Below, one piece after another: positions 1 through 8,247 of a stretch of 64,000 nt of DNA. How positions within the stretch are numbered: position 1 is the stretch's first letter; each line of letters starts with the position of its first letter. The notes beneath the pieces are model-generated. The model saw only the letters and a list, made by a program, of their open reading frames with translations. It made no database searches and was not told the origin of the DNA. Where the stretch lies: positions 94,181-158,180 of the forward strand of contig NZ_PYWI01000008.1 in the NCBI RefSeq assembly GCF_003049575.1. The letters are read 5' to 3'. A program made the translations under genes and the position numbers. The stretch is from Lysinibacillus parviboronicapiens (GTDB lineage: Bacteria > Bacillota > Bacilli > Bacillales_A > Planococcaceae).

Positions 1-1
1 G

Positions 2-808
2 GGAAAAGTATTCAAAACAGTTGAGGAAATTCAGCTTGATGGTGTCCGTTTTGTGGATGCACGCTTTGATTTGCAGAACAAAGAAGCAGGCAAATTATTG
101 TTTGAAGAAGGACATGCACCTGGCGCTATTTTTATGGACTTAGAGCAGGATTTATCGGATATGGAAAGTAGCAATGGTCGCCATCCGATGCCCAGTAAGG
201 AAAAGCTAGCGTCTGTTTTTCAAGGACTAGGATTACGTTATGAGGATGAGATTGTTGTCTATGATCAGGGCGCATCACCCTTCGCACCGCGAGCTTGGTG
301 GATGCTAACATATGCGGGCTTCCCGAATGTTGTGATTGTCAACGGTGGCGTGGGCGCTCTAGAGAAGAAAGTAACATTTACGCAGGATATTGTGAGATAT
401 GCACCGACGATCATTGATTTTGATTGGCAGGATCACCTGTATGCACCGCGAGAGGCGGTAAAAGCCATCGTGGATGGTGATGTTCAAGCAACATTGCTAG
501 ATGCCCGTGCCGCAGCTCGCTATCGCGGGGAAGTGGAGCCACTGGATAAGGTTGCAGGACATATCCCAAGTGCTAAAAACTTTGACTGGGAGCAGTTGCA
601 GGCAGACAGTACATTACAAGCAAATGATGCGCTACGTGCGAAGGTGGCACATGACGAGCACGTGGTCGTATACTGTGGCAGTGGTGTCACAGCCTCTCCG
701 TTGTATGCCGTGTTAGCAGATGAGGGCTATGAACATATTCAACTGTATACAGGCAGCTTTAGTGACTGGATTACCACATATGATGTAGAAAAAGGAACAA
801 ACGAATAA
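2..808 (+). CDS. Thiosulfate/3-mercaptopyruvate sulfurtransferase (two rhodanese domains), 5' end cut by window edge
   Basis: The reading frame is open to the first bases of the window, so the true start lies outside; probably only about a dozen residues are missing. Two rhodanese-like domains are visible. The N-terminal one (DARFDL near its start, then VYDQGASPFAPRAWW) has no catalytic Cys and would be the inactive structural domain. The C-terminal one carries the active-site loop CGSGVTAS. A CGSG-type loop is typical of 3-mercaptopyruvate-preferring members, whereas CRKG-type loops are typical of thiosulfate rhodaneses, so mercaptopyruvate is the likelier donor (inference). It is probably cytosolic and moves sulfane sulfur onto thiols or cyanide. 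A GTG at 53 could be mistaken for a start, but homologous sequence continues upstream of it. The gene is followed by a clear intrinsic terminator. Confidence 0.9.
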   Translation, partial: GKVFKTVEEIQLDGVRFVDARFDLQNKEAGKLLFEEGHAPGAIFMDLEQDLSDMESSNGRHPMPSKEKLASVFQGLGLRYEDEIVVYDQGASPFAPRAWWMLTYAGFPNVVIVNGGVGALEKKVTFTQDIVRYAPTIIDFDWQDHLYAPREAVKAIVDGDVQATLLDARAAARYRGEVEPLDKVAGHIPSAKNFDWEQLQADSTLQANDALRAKVAHDEHVVVYCGSGVTASPLYAVLADEGYEHIQLYTGSFSDWITTYDVEKGTNE

Positions 809-821
809 CAAATTTTTTCTT

Positions 822-851
822 GAAACGCTCACCTCGGTGAGCGTTTTTTTT
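822..851 (+). terminator. Intrinsic terminator of the sulfurtransferase gene
   Basis: The inverted repeat ACGCTCACC/GGTGAGCGT is followed by a run of eight T. It begins 14 bases after the stop codon. Confidence 0.9.
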
Positions 852-871
852 GCTATGGAAGCGGGGTGAGT

Positions 872-1037
872 CGAAGTGGCGAATAGACCGTGCGAAGTGG
901 CGGATAGACCGTGCGAAATGACGGATAGAGCATGCGAAGTGCGGATAGAACCCGCGAAATGACGGATAGAATCGGCGAAATGTTGGATAGAGCATGCGAA
1001 GTGACGGCTAGAGACCGCGAACCTTATGGATAGAGCG
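872..1037. repeat. 21-bp tandem repeat array, eight degenerate units
   Basis: Eight head-to-tail units begin at about 872, 893, 914, 935, 955, 976, 997 and 1018, each starting CGAA and containing a GGATAGA-like core. Most are exactly 21 bp; the fourth and last are 20 bp. The consensus is close to CGAARTGACGGATAGAGCATG. Because 21 is divisible by 3, the minus strand stays open in two frames and encodes an apparent heptad peptide (SIRHFA-like). No plausible start or ribosome site supports translation, so I treat it as non-coding. It sits between a terminator and the acyl-CoA dehydrogenase operon. Confidence 0.85.
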
Positions 1038-1135
1038 TAGAATATCCAAATCGCACACAAAAATAAACGGTGTTTACTTTGTTGTTTTATAGTGTTAAAA
1101 TATTTTTAAAATTTAGTAAATGGGGTGTTGTTTTG

Positions 1136-2707
1136 GTGCGTGTTACAGAAAAAACGTATAGTTTTCGAGAATTTATTGACGAAAGAGATAAATTGAATGA
1201 TTTGGATAATCCATTTCTACAGCAGGTATTGCAACAATTTTGCCTTGGTACGTGGGATGAAATGCTGCCTCGGCTAGAGCCCTTTGTGCAAAAAGTAACA
1301 ACGGATTGGCGCACGCTATCGGCTGAAAATGCACGTCCTGAAAATCAGCCTAGAGTAAGGCATTATAATGCGTATAATGAACGGATTGATCGCATTATAC
1401 GGTCCTCTGACATGCAACACATGGAGCAGGAGATTTTTGGTTACGGCTTGTTTTCCCACCACCAACTAAAAAATGAAGGTATTATTAAGCGCTATTTTTT
1501 GCATGGGAATGGGGAAGCTGGCATCACGTGTCCATTAGCATGTACAGACGGTCTGGTCTCATTAATTGAGCATTTCATGGATGATGCCTCCGCCGAAATA
1601 CAAAACATTTATCAGCATGTCACGGCAGGAATCGGCGGGGATTTCGGTATTGGCGCACAGTATATGTCTGAAATTCAAGGGGGGTCTAATATTCCTGCCA
1701 ATATATTAACAGCTCAGCCAGAAGGTGAACATTATCGATTATTTGGCAATAAATTTTTCTGTTCCGCTGTGCATGCTGACTATTCTGTCGTGACTGCGCG
1801 CATAGAACATACCGATGATGTGGCAGTTTTCATCGTGCCCACTTGGTTGCAGGGGGATAAGGTAAAAGAGAAACGAAATCATCATGTGATTAATCGGTTA
1901 AAATGGAAAATAGGGACAGCAGAATTGCCTTCTGCGGAAATTGATTATCAGGGGGCAATTGCTTATCGCATTGGACCTCAAAATCGTGGAGTGGCTTTAG
2001 CTGTAGGTATTGTATTAACACGTTCAAGACTGGATATTGGGTTTGCGAGTGGCGCCTTTTTGATGAGAGTGGCTCGTGAGGCCAAGTTATATGCGCGCTT
2101 TCGAACGGTATTTGATCGTCAAATCGATGAATTCCCAATGGCTGCCGCTCAACTTGAAGATTTAGAACATGCAGCAAAACGCGTTGTGGGTACAGCATTT
2201 TTCATTTATACGGCATTTAATCGAACACAAGAAAATCCTCATACAACAGAGGCTTATGTCGTACGGGAATTGATTTTGCTCCAAAAAATCTTTGCATCAA
2301 AAGAAGCGGTTGATAAGCTAAGGTTGGCGATTTCTATTTTTGGTGGGCATGGGGCGATAGAAGACTTTTCGGCCGTGCCAAGATTGTTTAGAGATAGCCT
2401 GGTAAATGAATTGTGGGAGGGGCCACGCAATGTCTTACTTGCGCAAATTTATCGAGATATTATGAAGATGCGCAAGCAAATTTCTGTTGAAGAATTGCTG
2501 TCTAATATTTTAACAGCTTGTTCAGCGCAAGAAATTCAGCACTTTGTGGAACAAATTGAACAGTTATTGCAGGTGGATTTAACGGCATTACCGAATGCAG
2601 AAAATAGACGTGCTGCGCGAAGATGGGAACAAACTTGGGAAGAAATCTTTACGTTATTCCAAGAGCAAACGATTAAAGAAATACAAGATTACCCGATTTT
2701 ACCTTAA
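1136..2707 (+). CDS. Acyl-CoA dehydrogenase family protein
   Basis: FAD-dependent acyl-CoA dehydrogenase fold, about 523 residues. The FAD/substrate region QYMSEIQGGSNIPAN is in the middle and the C-terminal half has the helical dehydrogenase domain with FGGHGAIEDF and NELWEGPRNVLL. The Glu in LWEG sits where AidB and short-chain dehydrogenases place theirs, so an AidB-like or branched-chain member is likely. Extra C-terminal sequence makes it longer than the usual 380-residue enzymes, as in AidB-like proteins. I chose GTG 1136 because GGGGTG at 1122-1127 lies 8 bases upstream; the frame stays open to GTG 1070 but without a ribosome site. The next gene is an acyl-CoA ligase 69 bases downstream, so the pair probably activates and oxidises a fatty or branched acid. 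The substrate cannot be read from the sequence. Confidence 0.88.
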   Translation: MRVTEKTYSFREFIDERDKLNDLDNPFLQQVLQQFCLGTWDEMLPRLEPFVQKVTTDWRTLSAENARPENQPRVRHYNAYNERIDRIIRSSDMQHMEQEIFGYGLFSHHQLKNEGIIKRYFLHGNGEAGITCPLACTDGLVSLIEHFMDDASAEIQNIYQHVTAGIGGDFGIGAQYMSEIQGGSNIPANILTAQPEGEHYRLFGNKFFCSAVHADYSVVTARIEHTDDVAVFIVPTWLQGDKVKEKRNHHVINRLKWKIGTAELPSAEIDYQGAIAYRIGPQNRGVALAVGIVLTRSRLDIGFASGAFLMRVAREAKLYARFRTVFDRQIDEFPMAAAQLEDLEHAAKRVVGTAFFIYTAFNRTQENPHTTEAYVVRELILLQKIFASKEAVDKLRLAISIFGGHGAIEDFSAVPRLFRDSLVNELWEGPRNVLLAQIYRDIMKMRKQISVEELLSNILTACSAQEIQHFVEQIEQLLQVDLTALPNAENRRAARRWEQTWEEIFTLFQEQTIKEIQDYPILP

Positions 2708-2776
2708 GAGATTGGGCACACGCGGTATCCAATGATGCATGTATGTTAAATAAAAAATTGTTAAGGGGTGGCAATT

Positions 2777-4279
2777 ATGAACATCAATATTGGGAAGTTA
2801 TTGCAAAATCGTGCTGTTTTAATGGGGGACAAAGAGGCATTTATTCATCACAGTAAGCGTTGGACTTTTCAACAGATGAATGCTCGAGCAAATGGATTTG
2901 CTAATTATTTAACTAAGCTTGGCTATGCAAAAGGGGATCGCATTGCCTTACTATGTAAGAATAACGAAGACTTTATTGCTGTTTTAATGGGGTCAGCTAA
3001 AATTGGGGTCATCACAGTTGTCCTGAATTGGCGCTTACAAGTGGCGGAACTACAATATATTGTGGCACACAGTCAAGTGAAAATGATTGTGCATGATGTG
3101 GAATTTGAGCCGGTAATTAACGCCCTACAGGAGCAAATAGCGCTTGATTTTACTATTTCCAATGAAACAGTACCTTCTTTACAGGGGATTTTCGACGAAG
3201 ATGTCAAGGAACCACAGTACAATGCCAGTAATGATGATGTGGCACTTATTATGTATACGTCCGGCACTACGGGTAAACCAAAGGGAGCTATGATTTCTCA
3301 TCACAATTTATTTGGGGCTGGCATTGGCTTATCCCAAACAATTGATTGGTGGGAGGAGGATCGTTTCTTAATGGTGGCACCATTTTTCCACATTGGGGGG
3401 ATTGCGCCGCTCATTACGAATGTAATGAGTGGCTGTACAATGGTGCTGATGGAGACTTTTGAACCGATGGCTGCATGGAGGTTGATTGAACAGGAAAAGA
3501 TTACGACGATGATGACGGTGCCAACCATGCTGGCCTACTTATTAAAAACGTATGAGGGAGCAAGTGTTGATGCCTCTTCTGTGCGCAATATTACGTGTGG
3601 CGCTTCTTCGGTACCCGCCCCACTCATTCTCGGTTTTCGCCAGTTAGGCATTCCTGTTCAACAGGTCTACGGCATTACGGAATATACGGGTGCTGTTACG
3701 ATGTGGAAGGAACAAATGGATAAAGAAAAATTTGATTCAATGGGGAAATCTGTCATGCATGGTGAATTGAAAATTATAGATGTCCAGACAGAGGAAGAAT
3801 TGCCGGCTGGACAGGTAGGCGAAATTATTTTACGAGGGCCTCAAGTTTTCGTTGGTTACTTTGATAATGCAGAAGCTACGCATAATGTCTTGAAAAATGG
3901 CTGGTATGCCACAGGGGATGTGGGGTATATCGATAATGAGGGCTATTTGTATGTCGTCGATCGTATGAAAGATATGATTATTAGTGGTGGTGAAAACATA
4001 TATTCCGCTGAATTAGAATTAGTACTCGCTGCACATCCGAGCGTAGCAGATGTAGCTGTCATTGGTGTGCCTGATGAAAAATGGGGTGAGATTCCAAAAG
4101 CCTATATCGTCATAAAACCACAGGCTTCCATTACTGAAACAGAAATCATTCATTTCTGTAAGGAAAAATTAGCCTCCTATAAAGTAGTGAAGGAAGTCAC
4201 TTTTGTCGAGCAGCTTCCTCGCAATGCCGTTGGAAAGTTACTCAAGCATCAGTTGAAACAAGCAGTCGTGCAAGGATGA
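2777..4279 (+). CDS. AMP-forming acyl-CoA synthetase (fatty-acid--CoA ligase family)
   Basis: ANL-superfamily adenylating enzyme of about 500 residues. The P-loop-like motif YTSGTTGKPKGAM, the adenine-binding YGITEYTG region, the hinge region YATGDVGYID and DRMKDMIISGGENI, and the C-terminal catalytic lysine region (PRNAVGKLLK) are all present. It should convert a carboxylic acid to its CoA thioester through an acyl-adenylate. ATG 2777 is preferred over GTG 2768 because AAGGGG at 2763-2768 is spaced 8 bases from it. It is co-directional with the acyl-CoA dehydrogenase, probably one transcript. A TetR regulator is encoded convergently downstream. Confidence 0.92.
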   Translation: MNINIGKLLQNRAVLMGDKEAFIHHSKRWTFQQMNARANGFANYLTKLGYAKGDRIALLCKNNEDFIAVLMGSAKIGVITVVLNWRLQVAELQYIVAHSQVKMIVHDVEFEPVINALQEQIALDFTISNETVPSLQGIFDEDVKEPQYNASNDDVALIMYTSGTTGKPKGAMISHHNLFGAGIGLSQTIDWWEEDRFLMVAPFFHIGGIAPLITNVMSGCTMVLMETFEPMAAWRLIEQEKITTMMTVPTMLAYLLKTYEGASVDASSVRNITCGASSVPAPLILGFRQLGIPVQQVYGITEYTGAVTMWKEQMDKEKFDSMGKSVMHGELKIIDVQTEEELPAGQVGEIILRGPQVFVGYFDNAEATHNVLKNGWYATGDVGYIDNEGYLYVVDRMKDMIISGGENIYSAELELVLAAHPSVADVAVIGVPDEKWGEIPKAYIVIKPQASITETEIIHFCKEKLASYKVVKEVTFVEQLPRNAVGKLLKHQLKQAVVQG

Positions 4280-4316
4280 AAGACCTGCTCTATAGAATGT
4301 CGATAAAGTTTTGAGC

Positions 4317-4430
4317 GTAAAAAATTTCGCTGCCGTTGCTCGGACAAGCCGCAAGCCTCATCGTTAGATTACTATAACTAAGAGTGTCTGGTGGGTCGTT
4401 TTGTGCGAAACGGTCGCGAAATTTTTTAAC
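4317..4430. repeat. 114-bp imperfect palindromic element
   Basis: The terminal arms match as an inverted repeat: GTAAAAAATTTCGC (4317-4330) against GCGAAATTTTTTAAC (4416-4430). Pairing continues inward between GCTGCCGTTG-like and CGAAACGGTCGC-like segments. Transcribed in either direction it would form a long hairpin. It lies between two convergent genes and could act as a bidirectional terminator, but its size and ordered inner arms look more like a dispersed palindromic repeat. Confidence 0.6.
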
Positions 4431-4453
4431 CTAGTGTCAGAAAAAAGCGCCTT

Positions 4454-5068
4454 TTATTCCGGATAGGCCCTCTTTATAGTTGCTACTAATACCTCTACTA
4501 AATGCTCGATATGCTGCCATGTCGCTTCCTGTGAGCGCCCTGGCAAGTTTTTATAAGTAATTAAAATACCATTTAAGGAAGCAAAAAAGAGCTGGGCAGC
4601 ACTTTTTAATTGTTTTTCAGGTAGATGTTTGCTTAAAGCTTCTCGAAAAATTGCAAATAAGTCATCTGTGATGTCACGCAGTCCTGCCGAAACACTTCCA
4701 TGATGGTCGTTTTCCAACATAAAATAAGTCATCATTTGATATAAATTATCATGTCTGAACATGTAGTCTATATATTTACGCGCTATTACTGCCAATTGGT
4801 CATCTTGTATTTCTATTGTTTGGCGTAATGCATTTAATAAATTCGTACTTTCAATTTTAAAGGCGGTCATAAAAAGATGTTGTTGATCATCGAAATATTG
4901 ATAGATGAGTCCAGGCGAAACATTGGCGTCTTTGGCAATAGCCCGCATGCTTACCTCAGAAAACGGCTTTGAACTAAATAGTTGGATTGCTGCATTAATG
5001 ATGTTTTGTCTATTTAATTGTTTTTTCTGTTCACGCTTGGAGAATGTTTGTATTTCTTTTTCTTCCAT
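4454..5068 (-). CDS. TetR/AcrR family transcriptional regulator
   Basis: About 204 residues. The N-terminal helix-turn-helix (IINAAIQLFSSKPFSEVSMR, then AIAKDANVSPGLIYQYFDDQ) is canonical TetR_N. The helical C-terminal ligand and dimerisation domain is unassigned. ATG 5068 is preferred over GTG 5077 because the GAGAAGG ribosome site is correctly spaced for it. The gene converges on the acyl-CoA dehydrogenase/ligase operon. Regulation of that lipid operon, as for FadR-type TetR proteins, is plausible but no shared operator was identified. Confidence 0.9.
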   Translation of the reverse strand: MEEKEIQTFSKREQKKQLNRQNIINAAIQLFSSKPFSEVSMRAIAKDANVSPGLIYQYFDDQQHLFMTAFKIESTNLLNALRQTIEIQDDQLAVIARKYIDYMFRHDNLYQMMTYFMLENDHHGSVSAGLRDITDDLFAIFREALSKHLPEKQLKSAAQLFFASLNGILITYKNLPGRSQEATWQHIEHLVEVLVATIKRAYPE

Positions 5069-5249
5069 AATAGGCACCTTCTCATTTTTTCACTTTAATG
5101 TTATATAAGATTCTATAAAAAACGGGGCAAATATACAATATGAAGTTTTGCAGAAAAATGATAGACTTTTTGGAAATCACAATTATTATTTTGAAGCGAA
5201 AGCTAAATTTATTATTTGCCAGTCTAATAGATAAAGGAAGGGGAGCATC

Positions 5250-5366
5250 GTGCAGGATATACTCGTCCAACGAGCGAAAGAGGGAGATGCAGCATGTACG
5301 TTTATTGCTCCATATATTATCTTTACGAAAGCATTGAAAAAAGTCATTTGTTGTACGTTCACCTGA
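5250..5366 (+). CDS. Possible 38-residue ORF or sigma-factor remnant
   Basis: A GTG at 5250 follows the ribosome site AAGGAAGGGG. The first residues (QDILVQRAKEGDAAC) resemble the start of region 2 of ECF-type sigma factors, which commonly begin LVxRAKxGD. The rest does not continue that domain and the frame stops after 38 codons. It may be a decayed sigma gene or a chance ORF. The surrounding 350 bases (5078-5426) contain no other recognisable gene. Confidence 0.2.
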   Translation: MQDILVQRAKEGDAACTFIAPYIIFTKALKKVICCTFT

Positions 5367-5426
5367 AAATGACTCACCATTCATTTTGTGCTACACTCTT
5401 TTTATAAAGGGAAAAGGGGGAAAATC

Positions 5427-6257
5427 GTGTATAAACTAGAGAAAAGCATTGAAATTGGACAGAATCGTGATGTGCACTGTGCACATGGCAAGGTAGCCGT
5501 TCAGGGTATTGGTATGAGTGTCTATAGCTTCTTTGTAGACGGCCTACTAATTGATACGGGTTCTAACTCGCTGTCGCAGGAGTTCCAATCGTTTTTTAAC
5601 GAGCTGGCGATTGAGCAGGTGGCGCTGACACATGCACATGAGGATCATTCAGGAAATGCAGCATGGATACAGCAACAGCGTAATGTACCTATCTATATAC
5701 ATCGCGAGTCTGTAGATATTTGTGCACAGGATGGCGATTATCCATTGTATCGAGAGGCTCTGTGGGGCAAGAGGCCCGCGTTTGTGGCGCAGCCATTTGG
5801 CGACACACTACAAACGAAGTCGGCTACCTGGGATATTATCTCGACACCTGGACATACCACAGACCATCTATCGTTTTACAATCGGGCAAGCGGTGCCATG
5901 TTTACAGGAGATTTATATATACAGACGAAAACGAAGGTTGTGCTGGATGAAGAAAACATCGTACATACCTTGGCGTCGTTAAAGAAACTACTAAACTATG
6001 ATTTTGAAACAGTTTATTGCTGTCATGCTGGCTTTTTAGCAGATGGCCGAGCAAGAATACAAGAGAAAATTACGTACTTAGAAGAATTAGAGGGCGAGGT
6101 CCGAAAACTTTATGACCAAGGGCACACAGTGGATGAAATAACAAAAACTATCTTCCGTCGCGATTATCCCATTACGAAAGCTTCGGGGGAGCAGTGGTCT
6201 TCAAAACATATTATCACGGCCTTGACACAACATTTTATGCAAGAGTCCTTACGCTAA
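5427..6257 (+). CDS. MBL-fold metallo-hydrolase
   Basis: Metallo-beta-lactamase fold protein of about 276 residues. The metal ligands are visible: THAHEDHSGN (HxHxDH), TPGHTTDHLS, TGDLYI and CCHAG. These define a binuclear Zn/Fe site, but do not separate glyoxalase II, quorum-quenching lactonase or another esterase. The C-terminal 70 residues form a helical extension. GTG 5427 is chosen over ATG 5388 because AAAAGGGGG lies just upstream. It is monocistronic, with its own terminator. Probably cytosolic, as no signal peptide is seen. Confidence 0.88.
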   Translation: MYKLEKSIEIGQNRDVHCAHGKVAVQGIGMSVYSFFVDGLLIDTGSNSLSQEFQSFFNELAIEQVALTHAHEDHSGNAAWIQQQRNVPIYIHRESVDICAQDGDYPLYREALWGKRPAFVAQPFGDTLQTKSATWDIISTPGHTTDHLSFYNRASGAMFTGDLYIQTKTKVVLDEENIVHTLASLKKLLNYDFETVYCCHAGFLADGRARIQEKITYLEELEGEVRKLYDQGHTVDEITKTIFRRDYPITKASGEQWSSKHIITALTQHFMQESLR

Positions 6258-6270
6258 GGGCTCTTTTTTT
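6242..6270 (+). terminator. Intrinsic terminator of the MBL hydrolase gene
   Basis: The hairpin AGAGTCCTT/AAGGGCTCT is followed by T7 and overlaps the last codons and stop of the gene. Confidence 0.8.
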
Positions 6271-6436
6271 GTGTCGTGGCTGAGGGAGTTGTTCGCTCGG
6301 GTGCATGGGAGGACCGCTCTGACTCTGTCTAAAAAAATAAATTTACTTAGACGAAGGAAACAATAATGGTTTCGTTGCAATAATAAAAATGATTGTGAAA
6401 AAATATGAAGAAATTGTGACAAAGTAAGGCGTCACA

Positions 6437-6452
6437 ATGGATGCGCTTACAT
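6437..6452. promoter_or_regulatory. cre-like operator upstream of the malic enzyme
   Basis: ATGGATGCGCTTACAT matches the CcpA cre consensus WTGNAANCGNWNNCAW with one mismatch. It lies about 115 bases upstream of the predicted -35 of the malic enzyme promoter, so an effect on transcription is uncertain. Confidence 0.4.
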
Positions 6453-6565
6453 CAGTTTGTGAAATTCTTCTCATTTACTGAAGAAAAATACTATGTGAAA
6501 AGTTGAACAGGTTAAAAAGCGTTATACGTACATTTTCACGAAAGGTTTTCGTTGTATTAATTATG

Positions 6566-6594
6566 TTGAAATAATTGATTGTGAAAGTTATAAC
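6566..6594 (+). promoter_or_regulatory. Sigma-A promoter for the malic enzyme
   Basis: TTGAAA at 6566-6571 is separated by 17 bases from TATAAC at 6589-6594. It would start a leader of about 140 bases before the coding start. The 483 bases between 6258 and 6740 otherwise hold only the preceding terminator and a cre-like site. Confidence 0.55.
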
Positions 6595-6740
6595 AAGACG
6601 AAAAAATGACTTTAATGATAAATAAAGGCGTATTTTCAAAGATAAAATATAATTATCAGAATTTTTCGTTGACTATGTTTTCACAAAGTATTATGATTCT
6701 AGAATACAAAGAAAACTTAAAGGGAAAAGGATGGGGTCGA

Positions 6741-7943
6741 ATGGATATTATGAAAAAGGCATTAGATATGCATGCGCATTATAGTGGGAAATTAGAGGTT
6801 ATTTCAAAGGTGCCGATGCAGGATTCCTATGATCTCAGCCTTGCTTACTCACCAGGTGTAGCTGCTCCATGTGTGGAGATTGAAAAAAATCCATCGTTAG
6901 TTTATGACTATACAATGAAGGGGAATATGGTGGCGATTGTGTCGGATGGGACGGCAGTGCTTGGCTTAGGAGATATTGGACCAAAAGCGGCGTTACCTGT
7001 TATGGAGGGAAAGGCTATTTTATTAAAGCGTTTTGCCAATGTTGATGCTTTTCCAATTTGTTTAGATACGAAAAGTACGGATGAAATCGTCAGCATTGTG
7101 AAGGCGCTTGCCCCAACATTTGGCGCTGTGAATTTAGAAGATATTTCGGCACCACGATGCTTTGAAATAGAAGACCGTCTGCGTCAGGAATGTGATATTC
7201 CTGTGTTCCACGATGATCAGCATGGGACGGCTATTGTCGTAGGGGCAGGAATGATGAATGCCAATCGTATCGTGAAAAAAGATGTGGAGACAATGAAGAT
7301 TGTCATTAATGGTGCGGGGGCTGCGGGCATTGCGATCCTCAGAATTCTTGTGCAAATGGGCTATAAAAACCTTTATATGTGTGATACCAAGGGCCTTATT
7401 TATGAAGGGCGTGTAGAAGGCATGAATCCGATTAAAGAGACAGTTGCCCATTTAACAAATCCACAAAAAGTACACGGTACATTGGAGGATGCACTCGTAG
7501 GTGCTGATGTCTTTATCGGCGTATCCGTTGCAAATTTACTGACAGAAGCGCATATTGCTTCCATGAATGAAAATCCAGTTGTCTTTGCACTAGCCAATCC
7601 ACATCCGGAAATTACGTATGACAATGCAAAAGCTTGGGGCGTCCGTATTATGGGAACAGGACGTTCAGATTATCCAAACCAAATTAATAATGTTCTTGCT
7701 TTCCCGGGTATTTTCCGTGGGGCATTGGATGTTCGAGCAACAGATATTAATGAAGCGATGAAGTTAGCGGCAGTGGAAGCCATTGCGTCACTTGTAAGTG
7801 ATAAAGAATTGAATGAAGAATATATCGTACCGAAATCATTAGATGATAGAGTTGTAGAAATCGTTTCACGTGCTGTTAGCGGCGCGGCTGTTGAATCAGG
7901 CGTATCTGAGCTATTCCAGCAAACGACAGTTCTCACAGTATAA
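6741..7943 (+). CDS. NAD(P)-dependent malic enzyme (YtsJ/MaeB-like)
   Basis: Oxidative decarboxylation of malate to pyruvate with reduction of NAD(P). The 400-residue length and the N-terminal motif SLAYSPGVAAPC are those of the short bacterial YtsJ-type enzymes. The metal/substrate segment FHDDQHGTAIV and the nucleotide-binding loop NGAGAAGIA are present. ATG 6741 is used because AAAGGATGGGG is just upstream. The frame is open to 6606, but that segment lacks a ribosome site and includes the transcript leader. The cofactor cannot be assigned safely. The gene is monocistronic and ends at a strong terminator. Confidence 0.93.
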   Translation: MDIMKKALDMHAHYSGKLEVISKVPMQDSYDLSLAYSPGVAAPCVEIEKNPSLVYDYTMKGNMVAIVSDGTAVLGLGDIGPKAALPVMEGKAILLKRFANVDAFPICLDTKSTDEIVSIVKALAPTFGAVNLEDISAPRCFEIEDRLRQECDIPVFHDDQHGTAIVVGAGMMNANRIVKKDVETMKIVINGAGAAGIAILRILVQMGYKNLYMCDTKGLIYEGRVEGMNPIKETVAHLTNPQKVHGTLEDALVGADVFIGVSVANLLTEAHIASMNENPVVFALANPHPEITYDNAKAWGVRIMGTGRSDYPNQINNVLAFPGIFRGALDVRATDINEAMKLAAVEAIASLVSDKELNEEYIVPKSLDDRVVEIVSRAVSGAAVESGVSELFQQTTVLTV

Positions 7944-7974
7944 ATAACTATAAATAAATGAGAGATACCTAGAG

Positions 7975-8006
7975 GGAGGCCATCAAGCAGATGGTCTCCT
8001 TTTTTT
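7975..8006 (+). terminator. Intrinsic terminator of the malic enzyme gene
   Basis: GGAGGCCATC pairs with GATGGTCTCC around a 5-base loop and is followed by T7. The remaining 240 bases up to 8247 are AT-rich and hold no gene. Confidence 0.92.
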
Positions 8007-8247
8007 GGTAGCTCGAAAGTAGTTATTTTTTGTTAGTAATGTCTATATTGTGCTCGAAAAGTGTTGTTTTATGTCTAGTTGTGTACTAAAATGAGTATTA
8101 TGTAATAATCAGTGTAATAAATTAGATAGCCATTATAATTATGAAATAAAAAATAACTATCATTATAGTTAAAAAGAATTGTTACTATAATTGGTTTTTG
8201 TAGATAAAAAGTTTTATATAAATAATACGACAAAGGAGTGAGCCAAT

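Noticed and set aside
872..1037. CRISPR array
   Set aside because: Units are contiguous, with no unique spacers between conserved repeats, and no cas gene is near.
713..1060. Minus-strand frame of 115 residues across the 21-bp repeats with heptad-like peptide repeats
   Set aside because: The open frame is a by-product of a 21-bp period without stop codons. A second minus frame is open as well, there is no ribosome site, and it overlaps the end of the sulfurtransferase gene.
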